The notes beneath the pieces are model-generated. The model searched no databases and had not been told where the DNA came from. It saw only the letters and a list, made by a program, of their open reading frames with translations. From Candidatus Bathyarchaeota archaeon (GTDB taxonomy: Archaea; Thermoproteota; Bathyarchaeia; TCS64): a stretch of 53,634 bases of DNA. The stretch lies in assembly GCA_020346605.1 (NCBI GenBank), contig CP070784.1, positions 1,204,335-1,257,968 on the forward strand, in the 5' to 3' direction. Positions 7,483 to 15,676 of this stretch are shown here, in pieces. A program made the translations under genes and the position numbers. How positions within the stretch are numbered: the stretch's first letter is position 1; each line of letters begins with the position of its first letter.

Positions 7483-7662
7483 TCAGCCGAAGGGTTTTCC
7501 GCCTCTTCCCCATGAGGCCCTGTCGACATCCTCAATTATTATGGTGACCGCTTCCGGCGAGCAGCCGCAGCCCTCGCACATGGCCTTGGTCACGAGCTCC
7601 ATGGTCTTGGCCTTGGTGGCGTCGTCCCTTCCCTTGAACCACTTTATCTGTACTAGGGGCAT
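7483..7662 (-). CDS. 4-oxalocrotonate tautomerase family protein
   Basis: This 59-residue protein starts MPLVQIKWFKGRDD. Removal of Met would expose Pro1, the general base of the tautomerase superfamily, and Arg11 is conserved (FKGRDD). The segment SPEAVTIIIEDVD followed by WGRGGKPFG is typical. At the position of catalytic Arg39 of 4-oxalocrotonate tautomerase there is Thr (AVTIII), as in several divergent family members, so the natural substrate may differ. Two extra cysteines (CEGCGC) are unusual. The gene lies between LysRS and a regulator on the opposite strand to LysRS. Confidence 0.88.
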   Translation of the reverse strand: MPLVQIKWFKGRDDATKAKTMELVTKAMCEGCGCSPEAVTIIIEDVDRASWGRGGKPFG

Positions 7663-7725
7663 TCTAACACCGGAGATTACACGCTGACAGAGAATAAGAG
7701 CCTTTCCAGAGGGGTTAGAAGGGTG

Positions 7726-8889
7726 TCATGACATTAACGGGTTTTTGAAACCCGTTTCAACAAGGTAGCTCATCACCTTGTCCTTGAACGCTTCAGGCTC
7801 GTAGTCCCAGCCCCCGTCAACGAAGTGGTCGTACGGAATGGTCTCTCTCCAGACCTGGAAGATGTCCAAGATAACGTAGCGGTACCGCTTCAACAAGCCC
7901 TTCCTGACGAGCGTTGACAGGGCGTTGACGAACCTCCTGAACTCCCAGTTGGGCAGGTAGATCTGGGTTATCAGCGCATCCTCCCCGAGTACCTTCCCCA
8001 TAAAGAACGGAAACGGCTTGTCGTGGAGGGAGAGGGCGAACTTCCTGAACTGGTCGTGGTTCTCGAACTCGAATTTCATGTAGAAGCTCCCGGAGACCAA
8101 CGAAGGGGACCTGTAGATCTCCACCTGATACCCCTCGACGAGCCCTCTCTTGGTCACGTGCTCCCTGAAGTGGTACTTCACCGTCTCCAGAGGTATTTCC
8201 AGCTTCTTGGATATGTCGGTCAGCGTCTTCTTTCCGTCTATCTCAAGTTCCTTGATAATGAGCAGGTCCTCGTAGTCGATCTTTATAGGCCAGTCGTCGG
8301 GCTCGATGAGCGTGATGGGAAGGCTTCCCTCGATGTTTTCCACTTCCTCTATCCACTCCTGCCAGTTGAAGGACCACTCGTTCCTGTCGACGTTGAACCA
8401 CTTGGTGGTGGTCGGGATCCCCTCGAAGCAGGTCGACCAGTGGATCTCGTAGGATTTTGCGACCCCAAGGTCCACAAGGTATTCCAGAAATGCCACGAAA
8501 TCTGAGTCCCTTTCCTTTGGTATAGTCCATGTGCCCGCGCATCCCTCAAAGGGACCATAGATACGACAGAGGAACAGCCAGAAATCGTTCAATCTCATGC
8601 ATTCGAGGAGGACATTTTCCATCCCCTGGGTAGCCTCAACAAAAACAATGGCCTTCTTCAGGCCCATGTACGTGTGGTACGGGTTTAAATGAAGAAATAA
8701 TAGGGAGTTGGAGAGCATGCGCTGGACACGATAGCGGACTGTTGTCGTGGGTTCTTTTAGATGCTCGGCGATCTTCGCGAGGTTCCTCGGCCCAAGGAGT
8801 GAGAGCCCTTCTAGTATCCTTACGTCGAGTTCGTCGATCTTGTTCCATGCTGTGAACGCGTCTCTTATCCTTTTGTCGAGGTTCTCCAT
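7726..8889 (-). CDS. Transcription regulator with two Lrp/AsnC-like HTH domains
   Basis: The 387-residue protein has two winged helices, one at about residues 19-60 (LDVRILEGLSLLGPRNLAKIAEHLKEPTTTVRYRVQRM) and one at about 207-250 (YEDLLIIKELEIDGKKTLTDISKKLEIPLETVKYHF). Each is followed by a mixed alpha/beta segment that could be a ligand-sensing domain. Such tandem Lrp-like regulators are abundant in TACK and Asgard archaea. The target is unknown. It is transcribed toward the tautomerase gene and may regulate it, but this is only a neighbour argument. Confidence 0.75.
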   Translation of the reverse strand: MENLDKRIRDAFTAWNKIDELDVRILEGLSLLGPRNLAKIAEHLKEPTTTVRYRVQRMLSNSLLFLHLNPYHTYMGLKKAIVFVEATQGMENVLLECMRLNDFWLFLCRIYGPFEGCAGTWTIPKERDSDFVAFLEYLVDLGVAKSYEIHWSTCFEGIPTTTKWFNVDRNEWSFNWQEWIEEVENIEGSLPITLIEPDDWPIKIDYEDLLIIKELEIDGKKTLTDISKKLEIPLETVKYHFREHVTKRGLVEGYQVEIYRSPSLVSGSFYMKFEFENHDQFRKFALSLHDKPFPFFMGKVLGEDALITQIYLPNWEFRRFVNALSTLVRKGLLKRYRYVILDIFQVWRETIPYDHFVDGGWDYEPEAFKDKVMSYLVETGFKNPLMS

Positions 8890-8964
8890 TGCCCGCCTAT
8901 CCTATAGTGTTACGACGGGATAACTGTATTTTTACTCTTCCGGATCTATAGTTACGGAACAAAC

Positions 8965-9159
8965 TTAATCATTTCCGCCTCCGCCGCATCCTCCAGGAAC
9001 TGGATCGCCGAGAGCCACCACGTTACCGAGCACCGCCTCCAGGAATCCGAAAGCACTCATGCCACTCGGAGCCACAGCAGGCAGCTGCACAGAAGTCACG
9101 CAGTAGGCCCCGCTCATCAGAACCATCAGGACCAGGAAGGCAACCGTCTTTCTTCTCAC
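8965..9159 (-). CDS. Small exported peptide, glycine-rich C-terminus
   Basis: A 64-residue reading frame starts at GTG 9159, about 8 nt after a near-perfect ribosome binding site (GAGGAGGTGA, 9165-9174 region on the minus strand). The N-terminus RRKTVAFLVLMVLMSGAYC is a textbook Sec-type signal. The predicted mature peptide is about 40 residues, hydrophobic in the middle (FLEAVLGNVVALG), and ends PVPGGCGGGGND with one cysteine. I recognise no family. Possible roles are a secreted antimicrobial or signalling peptide or a small envelope component; none can be shown here. Confidence 0.6.
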   Translation of the reverse strand: MRRKTVAFLVLMVLMSGAYCVTSVQLPAVAPSGMSAFGFLEAVLGNVVALGDPVPGGCGGGGND

Positions 9160-9524
9160 CTAATTTCACCTCCTCAACATTAACTGAACTAACAATTCCA
9201 CAAAAAGATTAATAATTTATTGCTTATTCGGTAAAATTATATTCGATTTGAAGCACCTCGCACTAACGCAGAAAAAGATTCTACTATCCGAAAAGAGATG
9301 CCAGATCGATGTACCGATGCATCGATCTTGACATTACAAAGAAGAGAGGCCTGCGTTAGATGGCAGGGGAGGAGTCTTCTGGACATCTAGATGTGAAGGC
9401 GGGCTCAACACTCAAGATCCTCATCATGGTTCAGAGGGGCAATGCCGTCATCGCCCGCCGAGTAAACCTTACCCGTCGCTCTGAAAAGGGTTATGGGACA
9501 ATCTTTCTTTCTGGAATTGCGGCG
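9160..9524. other. Intergenic region with nested inverted repeats
   Basis: No convincing gene is visible. Promoter-like AT-rich sequence (9180-9245) lies upstream of the small exported peptide. Nested inverted repeats at 9263-9359 are listed separately. Open frames crossing 9360-9524 lack family features. Confidence 0.5.
9263..9359. repeat. Nested inverted repeats (two 9-bp perfect arms)
   Basis: The outer arms CTAACGCAG (9263-9271) and CTGCGTTAG (9351-9359) are perfect reverse complements. The inner arms AGATCGATG (9303-9311) and CATCGATCT (9320-9328) are also perfect and enclose an 8-nt loop. The element could fold as a two-part stem RNA, act as a protein-binding site, or be a relic of a small mobile element. 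It sits between the stop of the membrane-protein gene (9525) and the start of the exported-peptide gene (9159), both on the minus strand. Confidence 0.5.
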
Positions 9525-9953
9525 TCATTCGATCTCCTTCTGACCCGAAGCGTAGAAGAGCGCCGCGGAGCCGTATGTGAACCCCTGAAGGACAATGCCC
9601 AACCAGAAGGGGCTCTCCATGCCGGGGTACTGGGACATGAGATACAACGTCGTGCACTGCAGCACGATGGCGATAAAGATCCGATTGACCCATTTGATTA
9701 GGGCCTTACCGCGATCTCCATCGATCAACTCGCCGACGGCCGGATAATCGCTGGGGAAACCTGCTCCCAGGGACGACCCTGCGGCGAGGGAGGTCTCAAC
9801 GTAGGATGGTCCCAGGCTCGGGGAGCCCCAGCCAAAGCTTCTCTTGAGGACCTTGTAGGAGGCGATGAAAAGCCCGAAGAGCAGCATGAAGAGCACTGTG
9901 AGGCTCATGAGGCCGAGAACCCACCACTCTTGAGACCAGAGCACTGTCTCCAT
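9525..9953 (-). CDS. Hypothetical membrane protein, three TM segments
   Basis: The protein is 142 residues. Hydrophobic helices lie at about residues 11-32, 88-107 and 115-135. A polar loop of about 55 residues rich in Gly/Ser/Pro separates the first two (GWGSPSLGPS, SLGAGFPSDYP). I recognise no family. Codon use and the lack of strong competing frames support it as a real gene. It is on the same strand as the exported peptide 365 nt downstream, so the two could be related, but there is no direct evidence. Confidence 0.6.
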   Translation of the reverse strand: METVLWSQEWWVLGLMSLTVLFMLLFGLFIASYKVLKRSFGWGSPSLGPSYVETSLAAGSSLGAGFPSDYPAVGELIDGDRGKALIKWVNRIFIAIVLQCTTLYLMSQYPGMESPFWLGIVLQGFTYGSAALFYASGQKEIE

Positions 9954-10265
9954 GCACCTCAGGAAAGTGAAGCAGAGTCCTGAGGTACCATGTGAATAAA
10001 AGATGTTTACGGAGTATAATGAAGTAATTCATATCATATATAATATGAGCATTTATTGGATATGTTTCAAGAGTAGGTAATCTTGTTACGTACAAATTAG
10101 ACCCAGTAACGGTAGCTGGGTGGCGTATGGAACAAGGGACAGATGGGTTAAGAGATATCACTGATACCGATAACCGCTCCACCTACTGGTTATTATATTC
10201 CATTTCAACTCCTCCCTACAACAAGGATTAGATTTATCCGCACTAAGGTAGAGAGAGGGTTAGAC
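9954..10265. other. AT-rich intergenic region
   Basis: No gene is seen. It contains an AT-rich quasi-palindrome near 10029-10049 and a 6-bp inverted repeat ATAACC (10170-10175) / GGTTAT (10188-10193) about 75-95 nt before the splicing endonuclease gene, which may be a regulator site or chance. Confidence 0.4.
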
Positions 10266-10826
10266 ATGGAGCCGATCAGCGCGGTCTACACAAGCGAGAG
10301 CGTAGCGGTCCCGGCGCTCAACGAGGCGAACAGCCTGTACCAGGACGGTTACGGCTCGCTAATTCCAGACGGCAAGCTGCTGACGCTCCAGCCCTTCGAA
10401 ACACTCTACCTCGTCGAGAGAGGGAGGATATCGGCGGTGGACGAAGAGAGCCGCGAGAGACTCGTCTTCCAGGAGCTCCTGTGGAGGTTCTCCGAGGGCG
10501 ACCCGCTCACCTGGACCCGCTACATCGTCTACAGGGACTTGAGGACCAGGGGATTCGTCGCCAGGGCTGGTCCCGGATACGGCGTCGACTTCCTCGTCTA
10601 CGAGCGAGGTTCCTACGGTAAGAAGCCCCCCAGGTACCTGGTCTACACAGTCTGGGAGGGAAACCAGGAGCCCGTCGATCGGCTCAGCAGTGTACTGTCA
10701 AAGGCCGGGGACTCCGACTGGATCCTGAGATTGGCTGTGGTTGATAGGAGGGGCGAGATAGTCTACTACACGCTCTCAGAGATGTCGTTCATCGAGGCTA
10801 AGGGCGGGCTCAGAGCTCCTCCTTGA
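10266..10826 (+). CDS. endA: tRNA-splicing endonuclease subunit, probably the structural (non-catalytic) one
   Basis: The 186-residue protein has both EndA domains: an N-terminal DGKLLTLQPFETLYLVERGRI region (residues 36-55) and a C-terminal nuclease fold (YIVYRDLRTRGFVARAGPGYGVDFLVYERG, residues 86-115). Compared with the archaeal catalytic triad Tyr-His-Lys, Tyr112 is kept (VYERG). The His position in the EHS segment reads KKPPRYLV, and the Lys segment reads DSDWILR, so His and Lys are lost. This fits the structural subunit of an alpha2beta2 enzyme, whose catalytic partner must lie outside the window. The last 17 bp overlap the convergent hisS. Confidence 0.85.
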   Translation: MEPISAVYTSESVAVPALNEANSLYQDGYGSLIPDGKLLTLQPFETLYLVERGRISAVDEESRERLVFQELLWRFSEGDPLTWTRYIVYRDLRTRGFVARAGPGYGVDFLVYERGSYGKKPPRYLVYTVWEGNQEPVDRLSSVLSKAGDSDWILRLAVVDRRGEIVYYTLSEMSFIEAKGGLRAPP

Positions 10827-12123
10827 GCCGGTCGATCTTCACCTTCCGCTGCTCTGCAGTGGTCATATCCCTCACCGAGACACAGCCCTCCTGGAGCTCC
10901 CTCTCGCCGACGATGACCACCTTCCCAATGCCCCTCTTGTTCGCGGCCTCGAGCTGCCTGCTGATCCCTCGGCCCAGCAGGTCAAGATCCGTCGAGATCC
11001 CCTCACGCCGCAGCGCCTGAGCCACCTCGACGGCTTTGGCCCTCATGCTCTCCGATGCCGCTACCACGAGCACCTTAGGCGCCAAACTGATCGCGTCGAA
11101 CACGCCCATCTTCTCGAGGATGGGTACGAGCCTGTCGACCCCCATCGATATACCAGTCATGGGCGTGGGCTCCCCACCGAACAACTGGACGAGGTTGTCG
11201 TACCTGCCTCCGCCGGCAATGCTCCCCCACTCAGGGTATCCCTGTGCGTACACCTCGAAGACCGGGCCCGTGTAGTAATCGAGGCCCCTGGCGAGCCCGA
11301 GATCGACCATGATCATGGATTCGATCCCGAACTCCGCCGAGTATTCCACGATGGAGTAGAGGTCGTCGCAGGCCTCCAAGCCCTTCATTATCCTGCCTGA
11401 CTCCGTCCTCGCAAGTATGTCTCCGATTTCGGTCTTCACGTCTTCGATGATCTCGCTGGGCTCACCTTTCCTGTCGACCAGCTTCAGGAGGACTCTGGAA
11501 GCGTCCTCTGGAGCTCCGATCTTCCCGAGCTCTTCTACGACGCCCTCGTCGCCGATCTTGTCTCTCTTGTCAACAGCCCTGCAGACGTCTAGGTATCTCT
11601 CCATGGGCAGCCCGGATGATTCGATGAGGGCCTCCAGCAGCCTCCTGTCGTTGAGCCTGATGACGAAGCTCTCGAAGCCTATCCTCTTCAGGCAGTCGAC
11701 CGCGACGGCGAGGACCTCGGTGTCGGCGATGGGATCCTGGACGCCCACGACGTCCGCGTCCATCTGCCAGAACTCCCTCCGATTTTTCTCGGAGGGGCGC
11801 TCGTACCTCCAGACGGGGCCGATGGCGTACCTCTTGAAGGGCTTCGGCAGCTCCCTGTGAGACGCCACAACCCTCGCCAGGGAGGCGGTCCACTCGAAGC
11901 GGAGGCCCAGCTCCCTGTCAGATTTGTCCCTGAAATAGTAGATCTGGTTGACGGCGTCCTCGCCACTCTTGATGCTGAGCATCTCCCAGCTCTCGAAGGC
12001 GGGCGTGCCCAGGGGCTCGTAGCCGTAGTCCTCGAACACCCTCCTGATATTGTCCTGGACCCAGTTACGCTTCAGCATCTCCTCGGGGAGGAAGTCGCTT
12101 GTCCCTCTTGCAGGTTGAAACAC
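10810..12123 (-). CDS. hisS: Histidyl-tRNA synthetase
   Basis: This class II synthetase has an N-terminal FQPARGTSDFLPEEM, motif 2 in RYERPSEKNRREFWQMDADVVG, HisA-type motif LARGLDYYTGPVFEV, motif 3 GGGRYDNLVQLFGG and MGVDRL, then the C-terminal anticodon-binding domain from about residue 335. Family alignments usually begin just before the FxxPRGTxDFLP motif, so GTG 12123, preceded by GGTGA, is preferred; an in-frame ATG at 12147 gives 445 residues. The 3' end overlaps the splicing endonuclease gene by 17 bp. Confidence 0.95.
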   Translation of the reverse strand: MFQPARGTSDFLPEEMLKRNWVQDNIRRVFEDYGYEPLGTPAFESWEMLSIKSGEDAVNQIYYFRDKSDRELGLRFEWTASLARVVASHRELPKPFKRYAIGPVWRYERPSEKNRREFWQMDADVVGVQDPIADTEVLAVAVDCLKRIGFESFVIRLNDRRLLEALIESSGLPMERYLDVCRAVDKRDKIGDEGVVEELGKIGAPEDASRVLLKLVDRKGEPSEIIEDVKTEIGDILARTESGRIMKGLEACDDLYSIVEYSAEFGIESMIMVDLGLARGLDYYTGPVFEVYAQGYPEWGSIAGGGRYDNLVQLFGGEPTPMTGISMGVDRLVPILEKMGVFDAISLAPKVLVVAASESMRAKAVEVAQALRREGISTDLDLLGRGISRQLEAANKRGIGKVVIVGERELQEGCVSVRDMTTAEQRKVKIDRLKEEL

Positions 12124-12147
12124 TTCAATCACCAAACAATACTGCAC

Positions 12148-12471
12148 ATGTAGATAGGTCGCTTACACAAGGTGGCCAGTACACTATAATTGCGGGGGAA
12201 TGTATTAGAAAATTTCCGATGAAAGATCGAGTCGTCGCGGAGTTCCTTTGGGGATTCACCGATGCAGGGATTGCACTAGGTATGAACGCAGCCACCTCGT
12301 GTGAATGCGATCCCCCATTTTCACCACACTCAGAGACCACATCATCCATTAATTAATCTTGCTGATTTAGGGAGCTCATCGGAGCAACCAAAAAAGAGAG
12401 GGCAGGGAACATTGCGAGCCCCTTTCTCCCAAGGCTTTTATCCGGACCTGTTTGACCTTTAAACGATCAGA
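12148..12471. other. Intergenic region without clear genes
   Basis: Short open frames exist on both strands but none shows a recognisable motif or a good ribosome binding site. An AT-rich stretch near 12345-12370 could hold promoter elements. The sequence just before the M19 gene (12430-12471) lacks a ribosome binding site, so that transcript may be leaderless. Confidence 0.4.
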
Positions 12472-13686
12472 TTGGGCAGGAACAAGAAGTGGGACGGTTA
12501 CACGTCGTGGAGCTACCTAGCGCCGGATGTGGACTACGCCGCCTATCCGCTCGAAGGGCAAGTGGACAGGGTCCCCGCCCACGACTTCGGCCTCTCTAAA
12601 GCCCAGGAGGAGAGGGTCGAGGAAATCATAGAGAAGAACATAGTCGTAAGCCTCCACGAGCACCTCAACGTCTTTCCAGCAGGGCCGGTCTCCGCCAGGA
12701 CGAGGCGCAGGCCCTTCGTGGGCTACGAGGGCATGGCGGCCTCGGGCTGCGACGTGATCTTCGACAACTGCGTCTGCTCCACCCTCGACCAGGTGGTGAG
12801 CTTCATGGGGATGCGGAACTGCGACTACGCCCACCAGGATTTCGCCGTCCCCGCTCTGAAGATCGATGACATCACGCGTGCCTTCAGGGAGGGAAAGGTT
12901 GCAATTGTCCAGACCATCGAACAGGCGTCGGCCATCGACAGGGACGTCGACAAGGTGGACCTACTCTTCGGCCTGGGAGTCCGATCCATGGGCATCGTCT
13001 ACAGCGAGTCAAACACTCTCGGCTCTGGGCTCAGCGAGCTCGGTGACGGCGGGCTCACCGACGTGGGATACGACGCCGTGAAGAGGATGAACAAGACGGG
13101 AGTGATCATAGACGCCTCCCACGCGGGGGACAGGACAGCCATGGAGACGGTGTTGGCCAGCGAAAAGCCTCTCTGCATCAGCCACGTTGGCTCTCGAACG
13201 CTCACCAACAACGCCCGTATGTTGCCCGACGAGGTACTTCAGGCATGCGCCGAGAGAGGGGGCGTTGTGGGGTTGGAGGTCGCGGGCTTCGCGCCAAGAA
13301 CCGAGAAGAACCCCGAGGCGAGCATCGAGTGCCTCCTTGAGCACATGGAGTATCTGATGGAGCTTCTGGGGGCCGATCACGTTGGAGCCGGCCCCGATAC
13401 CCTCTGGGGCGACCACGCCGGACTGTATAGGGGAGCCCCGAAGGGCGAGGTCAGGCAGCGCTTGGGGACTGGTCACCATCCCAGACGGCGCCCGTCAGAG
13501 ATGCCCGAGATCTTCGACTCCGGTGAGATGGTGAGGGACCTAGATTACGTGAAAGGGCTGGAGAGCCCCTCCGAGTTCACCAACATCGCCCGCGGCCTCG
13601 TCAGAGATGGCTACTCGGATCAGGAGATCGCCAAGGTGATGGGGCTCAACGGCCTGCGCGTTATCAAGGCGTGCTGGCCTAAATAA
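12472..13686 (+). CDS. Membrane dipeptidase (renal dipeptidase, peptidase M19)
   Basis: The 404-residue protein is a TIM-barrel zinc dipeptidase. Family features are the early metal site SLHEHLNVF (HxH type), the bridging glutamate in IVQTIEQASAI, VIIDASHAGDRTA (metal His), CISHVGSRTLTNNARMLPDEVLQACAERGGVVGLEV, and the GADHVGAGPDTLWG region. M19 enzymes hydrolyse dipeptides, including some with D-residues. The start is TTG 12472 with no ribosome binding site, so it may be leaderless. With the S9, M24 and AstE-like genes nearby it suggests peptide catabolism. Confidence 0.92.
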   Translation: MGRNKKWDGYTSWSYLAPDVDYAAYPLEGQVDRVPAHDFGLSKAQEERVEEIIEKNIVVSLHEHLNVFPAGPVSARTRRRPFVGYEGMAASGCDVIFDNCVCSTLDQVVSFMGMRNCDYAHQDFAVPALKIDDITRAFREGKVAIVQTIEQASAIDRDVDKVDLLFGLGVRSMGIVYSESNTLGSGLSELGDGGLTDVGYDAVKRMNKTGVIIDASHAGDRTAMETVLASEKPLCISHVGSRTLTNNARMLPDEVLQACAERGGVVGLEVAGFAPRTEKNPEASIECLLEHMEYLMELLGADHVGAGPDTLWGDHAGLYRGAPKGEVRQRLGTGHHPRRRPSEMPEIFDSGEMVRDLDYVKGLESPSEFTNIARGLVRDGYSDQEIAKVMGLNGLRVIKACWPK

Positions 13687-13690
13687 CACC

Positions 13691-13743
13691 TTTTTTCATC
13701 TAGATAGACCAACTTGGGCGATGGATAATCCTCAGAAAAAAAA
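13691..13743. terminator. Bidirectional T-rich terminator
   Basis: The + strand has T6 (13691-13696) just after the M19 stop. The - strand has T8 (13743-13736) near the end of the convergent AstE-like gene, flanked by TAATCC/GGATTA arms. T-runs are typical archaeal termination signals. Confidence 0.5.
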
Positions 13744-13748
13744 GGGGA

Positions 13749-14717
13749 TTATTTTAGGACCACAAGGCCCACGAGCCTCTCACCGCAGTTCACGGAGTAA
13801 AAGACCCTCAGGAAGCTGACGGTCGAGTCCTCCGGGGCGGCGAAGGTCTCCAACACGTTGCCGAAGAGATCCGTGACGTTGCCCAGCTCCTCGCCGGCCT
13901 TGACCTCCTGGCCGAGCTCGACGTAGGAGTGCCAGATCCCCCCATCCCTAGCTGCGAAGCTGTGGCGCTTCGGCCCGACCAGAGGCTTTCCGATCTTGGG
14001 CTTCCCCTCCAGTATGCCGAAGTACTTCAGGTTGTTCATGATCCCCTCGTAGTGGAACACTATGTGGCGCTCCCTGACGTTGTGGGGGGTCCCCGCCTCG
14101 GAGGTCACACAGGGGATGCCGAACTCGTCCATCGCAGTCATCGTCAGTCCCCCTCCCCTTTCCATCAGGCTGATGTACTTGGTGGGGTAGCATGCGGCCA
14201 TCTCCCGGGCCATCCTGTTGACGTCCTCGTCGTCCCCCTGCCGGGCGATCACCATGTCGTCGATGTCCTCCGTGATGTCCCCGCCATGGTTGTCCAAGAG
14301 CGCGTCGCACTTGGAGACCACCTCGGAGAAGACCACGTGGGCGGTCCTGTGGCTGAGCGTTCCCTCTGGATTGCCCGGGAACACCCTATTCTGATTGATC
14401 TGGTCGAAGGGGCTGAGGAACGCCGTCCTGTGCTCGAACTGCGGCCCGTTAAGCACCGGGATGGCCAGAACCGCCCCCTTCATCTTTGAGGGGTCCAGAT
14501 CTTGGATGGTGCGTATTACGGCCTCGATGCTCGCGAACTCCACGCCGTGTGTGCCGCCGATGATCCCCAATGTCTTCCCATCCTGTGCCCCGTTGATGAT
14601 CGCCACTGGGAGCCTGTAGGTGTTCACCGAGGTGGAGCCTATGTCCAAGAAGCCGAAGGTTTTCTCGCCGGGCTCCGCTTTGATGTCTCTAATCTCAATG
14701 GTACTCACGCAACTCAC
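13749..14717 (-). CDS. Succinylglutamate desuccinylase/aspartoacylase family zinc hydrolase
   Basis: The 322-residue protein is in the M14-like AstE/AspA family. Zinc ligands are in GGTHGVEFAS (His and Glu, residues 55-64) and in the second site LLDNHGG (about residue 142). The catalytic glutamate is likely in VTSEAGTPHN. A C-terminal lipoyl/hammerhead-like beta segment (HSYVELGQEVKAGEELGNV) is seen in archaeal members. These enzymes remove acyl groups from amino acids; the exact substrate is unknown. It converges on the M19 peptidase gene. Confidence 0.85.
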   Translation of the reverse strand: MSCVSTIEIRDIKAEPGEKTFGFLDIGSTSVNTYRLPVAIINGAQDGKTLGIIGGTHGVEFASIEAVIRTIQDLDPSKMKGAVLAIPVLNGPQFEHRTAFLSPFDQINQNRVFPGNPEGTLSHRTAHVVFSEVVSKCDALLDNHGGDITEDIDDMVIARQGDDEDVNRMAREMAACYPTKYISLMERGGGLTMTAMDEFGIPCVTSEAGTPHNVRERHIVFHYEGIMNNLKYFGILEGKPKIGKPLVGPKRHSFAARDGGIWHSYVELGQEVKAGEELGNVTDLFGNVLETFAAPEDSTVSFLRVFYSVNCGERLVGLVVLK

Positions 14718-14901
14718 CTGTTGTACAAAGTCTTCACATGGACATTTATCGTTTTCATGTATCTTCTCCCAACCGGGTTATGGAAGCGCCCTCCTCGACT
14801 CCATCGGGAATGTACCAATCCCCGAAAAAGTACATAGGACCCCAGAATTAAAATAGAAAAATGTGGGTGTATTTCACCTAGACTGTTAAGGAGCGATCTG
14901 T

Positions 14902-15342
14902 TTGGGAAGGCTCGAAGACAAGGCGCTGGAGTTCGCCAGCGAGAAGCACAAGGGGCAGCTCGACGACCAGGGGAGGCCGTACTTCTTCGCCCACATCGTC
15001 CAGGTGCACAGTATACTGAGGGACGTGACCGACGACGAGGAGATACTCTGCGCCGGGATCCTCCACGACACTATCGAGGACACCGACACCACGTACGAGG
15101 AGATACTCCACGAGTTCAATAGGGAGATAGCCGACCTGGTCAAAGAGCTAACCTTCCAGGGCGACAGCTCCACAGGCCACTACTTCCCCCTGCTAAAGTC
15201 GAGGAAGGCCATCATGGTCAAGTTCGCCGACCGCCTGAGCAACCTGACCAGAATGAAGGATTGGCCCGGAGACTGGCAGGAGGACTACCTAGAGCAGAGC
15301 AAGTTCTGGAGGACGGAACCTCCGGGAAAGGAAACAGAATAG
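14902..15342 (+). CDS. HD-domain hydrolase resembling (p)ppGpp hydrolase (MESH1/SpoT type)
   Basis: The 146-residue protein starts at TTG 14902 with AAGGAG 10 nt upstream. The HD metal site is visible: H31 (FFAHIVQV), H55-D56 (GILHDTIEDTD) and D110 (VKFADRLSNL). HDTIEDT plus FADRLSNL is the signature of the hydrolase half of RelA/SpoT proteins and of free-standing MESH1-like enzymes, which remove pyrophosphate from (p)ppGpp or phosphate from NADPH. No synthetase domain is present. Stringent signalling is poorly known in archaea, so the natural substrate is open. Confidence 0.82.
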   Translation: MGRLEDKALEFASEKHKGQLDDQGRPYFFAHIVQVHSILRDVTDDEEILCAGILHDTIEDTDTTYEEILHEFNREIADLVKELTFQGDSSTGHYFPLLKSRKAIMVKFADRLSNLTRMKDWPGDWQEDYLEQSKFWRTEPPGKETE

Positions 15343-15676
15343 TCACGTCTCAACGGACCCTTTTTAGGAAGAAAGAAAAAATTCAGGAAATCTTCATTCG
15401 GAGTGATGTGAGGCTAGGGTTACGTACATCGTAAATTTTTCTGATTAGACTTAGAACCAAATGAAACACAGCCTTTATCTAAAGAAAATTAAATCCCGCC
15501 GTCTTCGCATCGTTTGAACACGAAATACACACGCGTGAGTGTACACGAGAAACATCCCAGTGTCGAGAAAAACCAATGATTTTTTCCCAAGATCGGACCG
15601 TAAAACAATTCTATTTTTATTCAATTATAATGAAAAAATTAAATAATCCCTAAGTCTAAACATCTATGGGTTAAGT
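15343..15676. other. AT-rich intergenic region
   Basis: No gene is visible. A weak C-box-like GTGATGT and a downstream CTGA (15401-15450) could hint at a C/D RNA but are not sufficient. The 3' half is very AT-rich and holds the promoter of the zinc-ribbon gene. Confidence 0.4.
15634..15645 (+). promoter_or_regulatory. TATA box of the zinc-ribbon gene
   Basis: AAAAATTAAATA lies about 32-43 nt before the ATG at 15677. It would place the transcription start close to position 15670, giving a very short leader. The surroundings are strongly AT-rich. Confidence 0.5.

Noticed and set aside
9360..9701. 113-residue + strand frame crossing the nested repeats and the membrane protein gene
   Set aside because: It overlaps the end of the better-supported minus-strand membrane protein gene and has no recognisable motif.
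12125..12356. Overlapping short frames on both strands upstream of the M19 gene
   Set aside because: No ribosome binding site, no family motif, and mixed composition.
15401..15450. Possible C/D box RNA
   Set aside because: Box C has a mismatch, and no matching C'/D' pair or guide could be identified.
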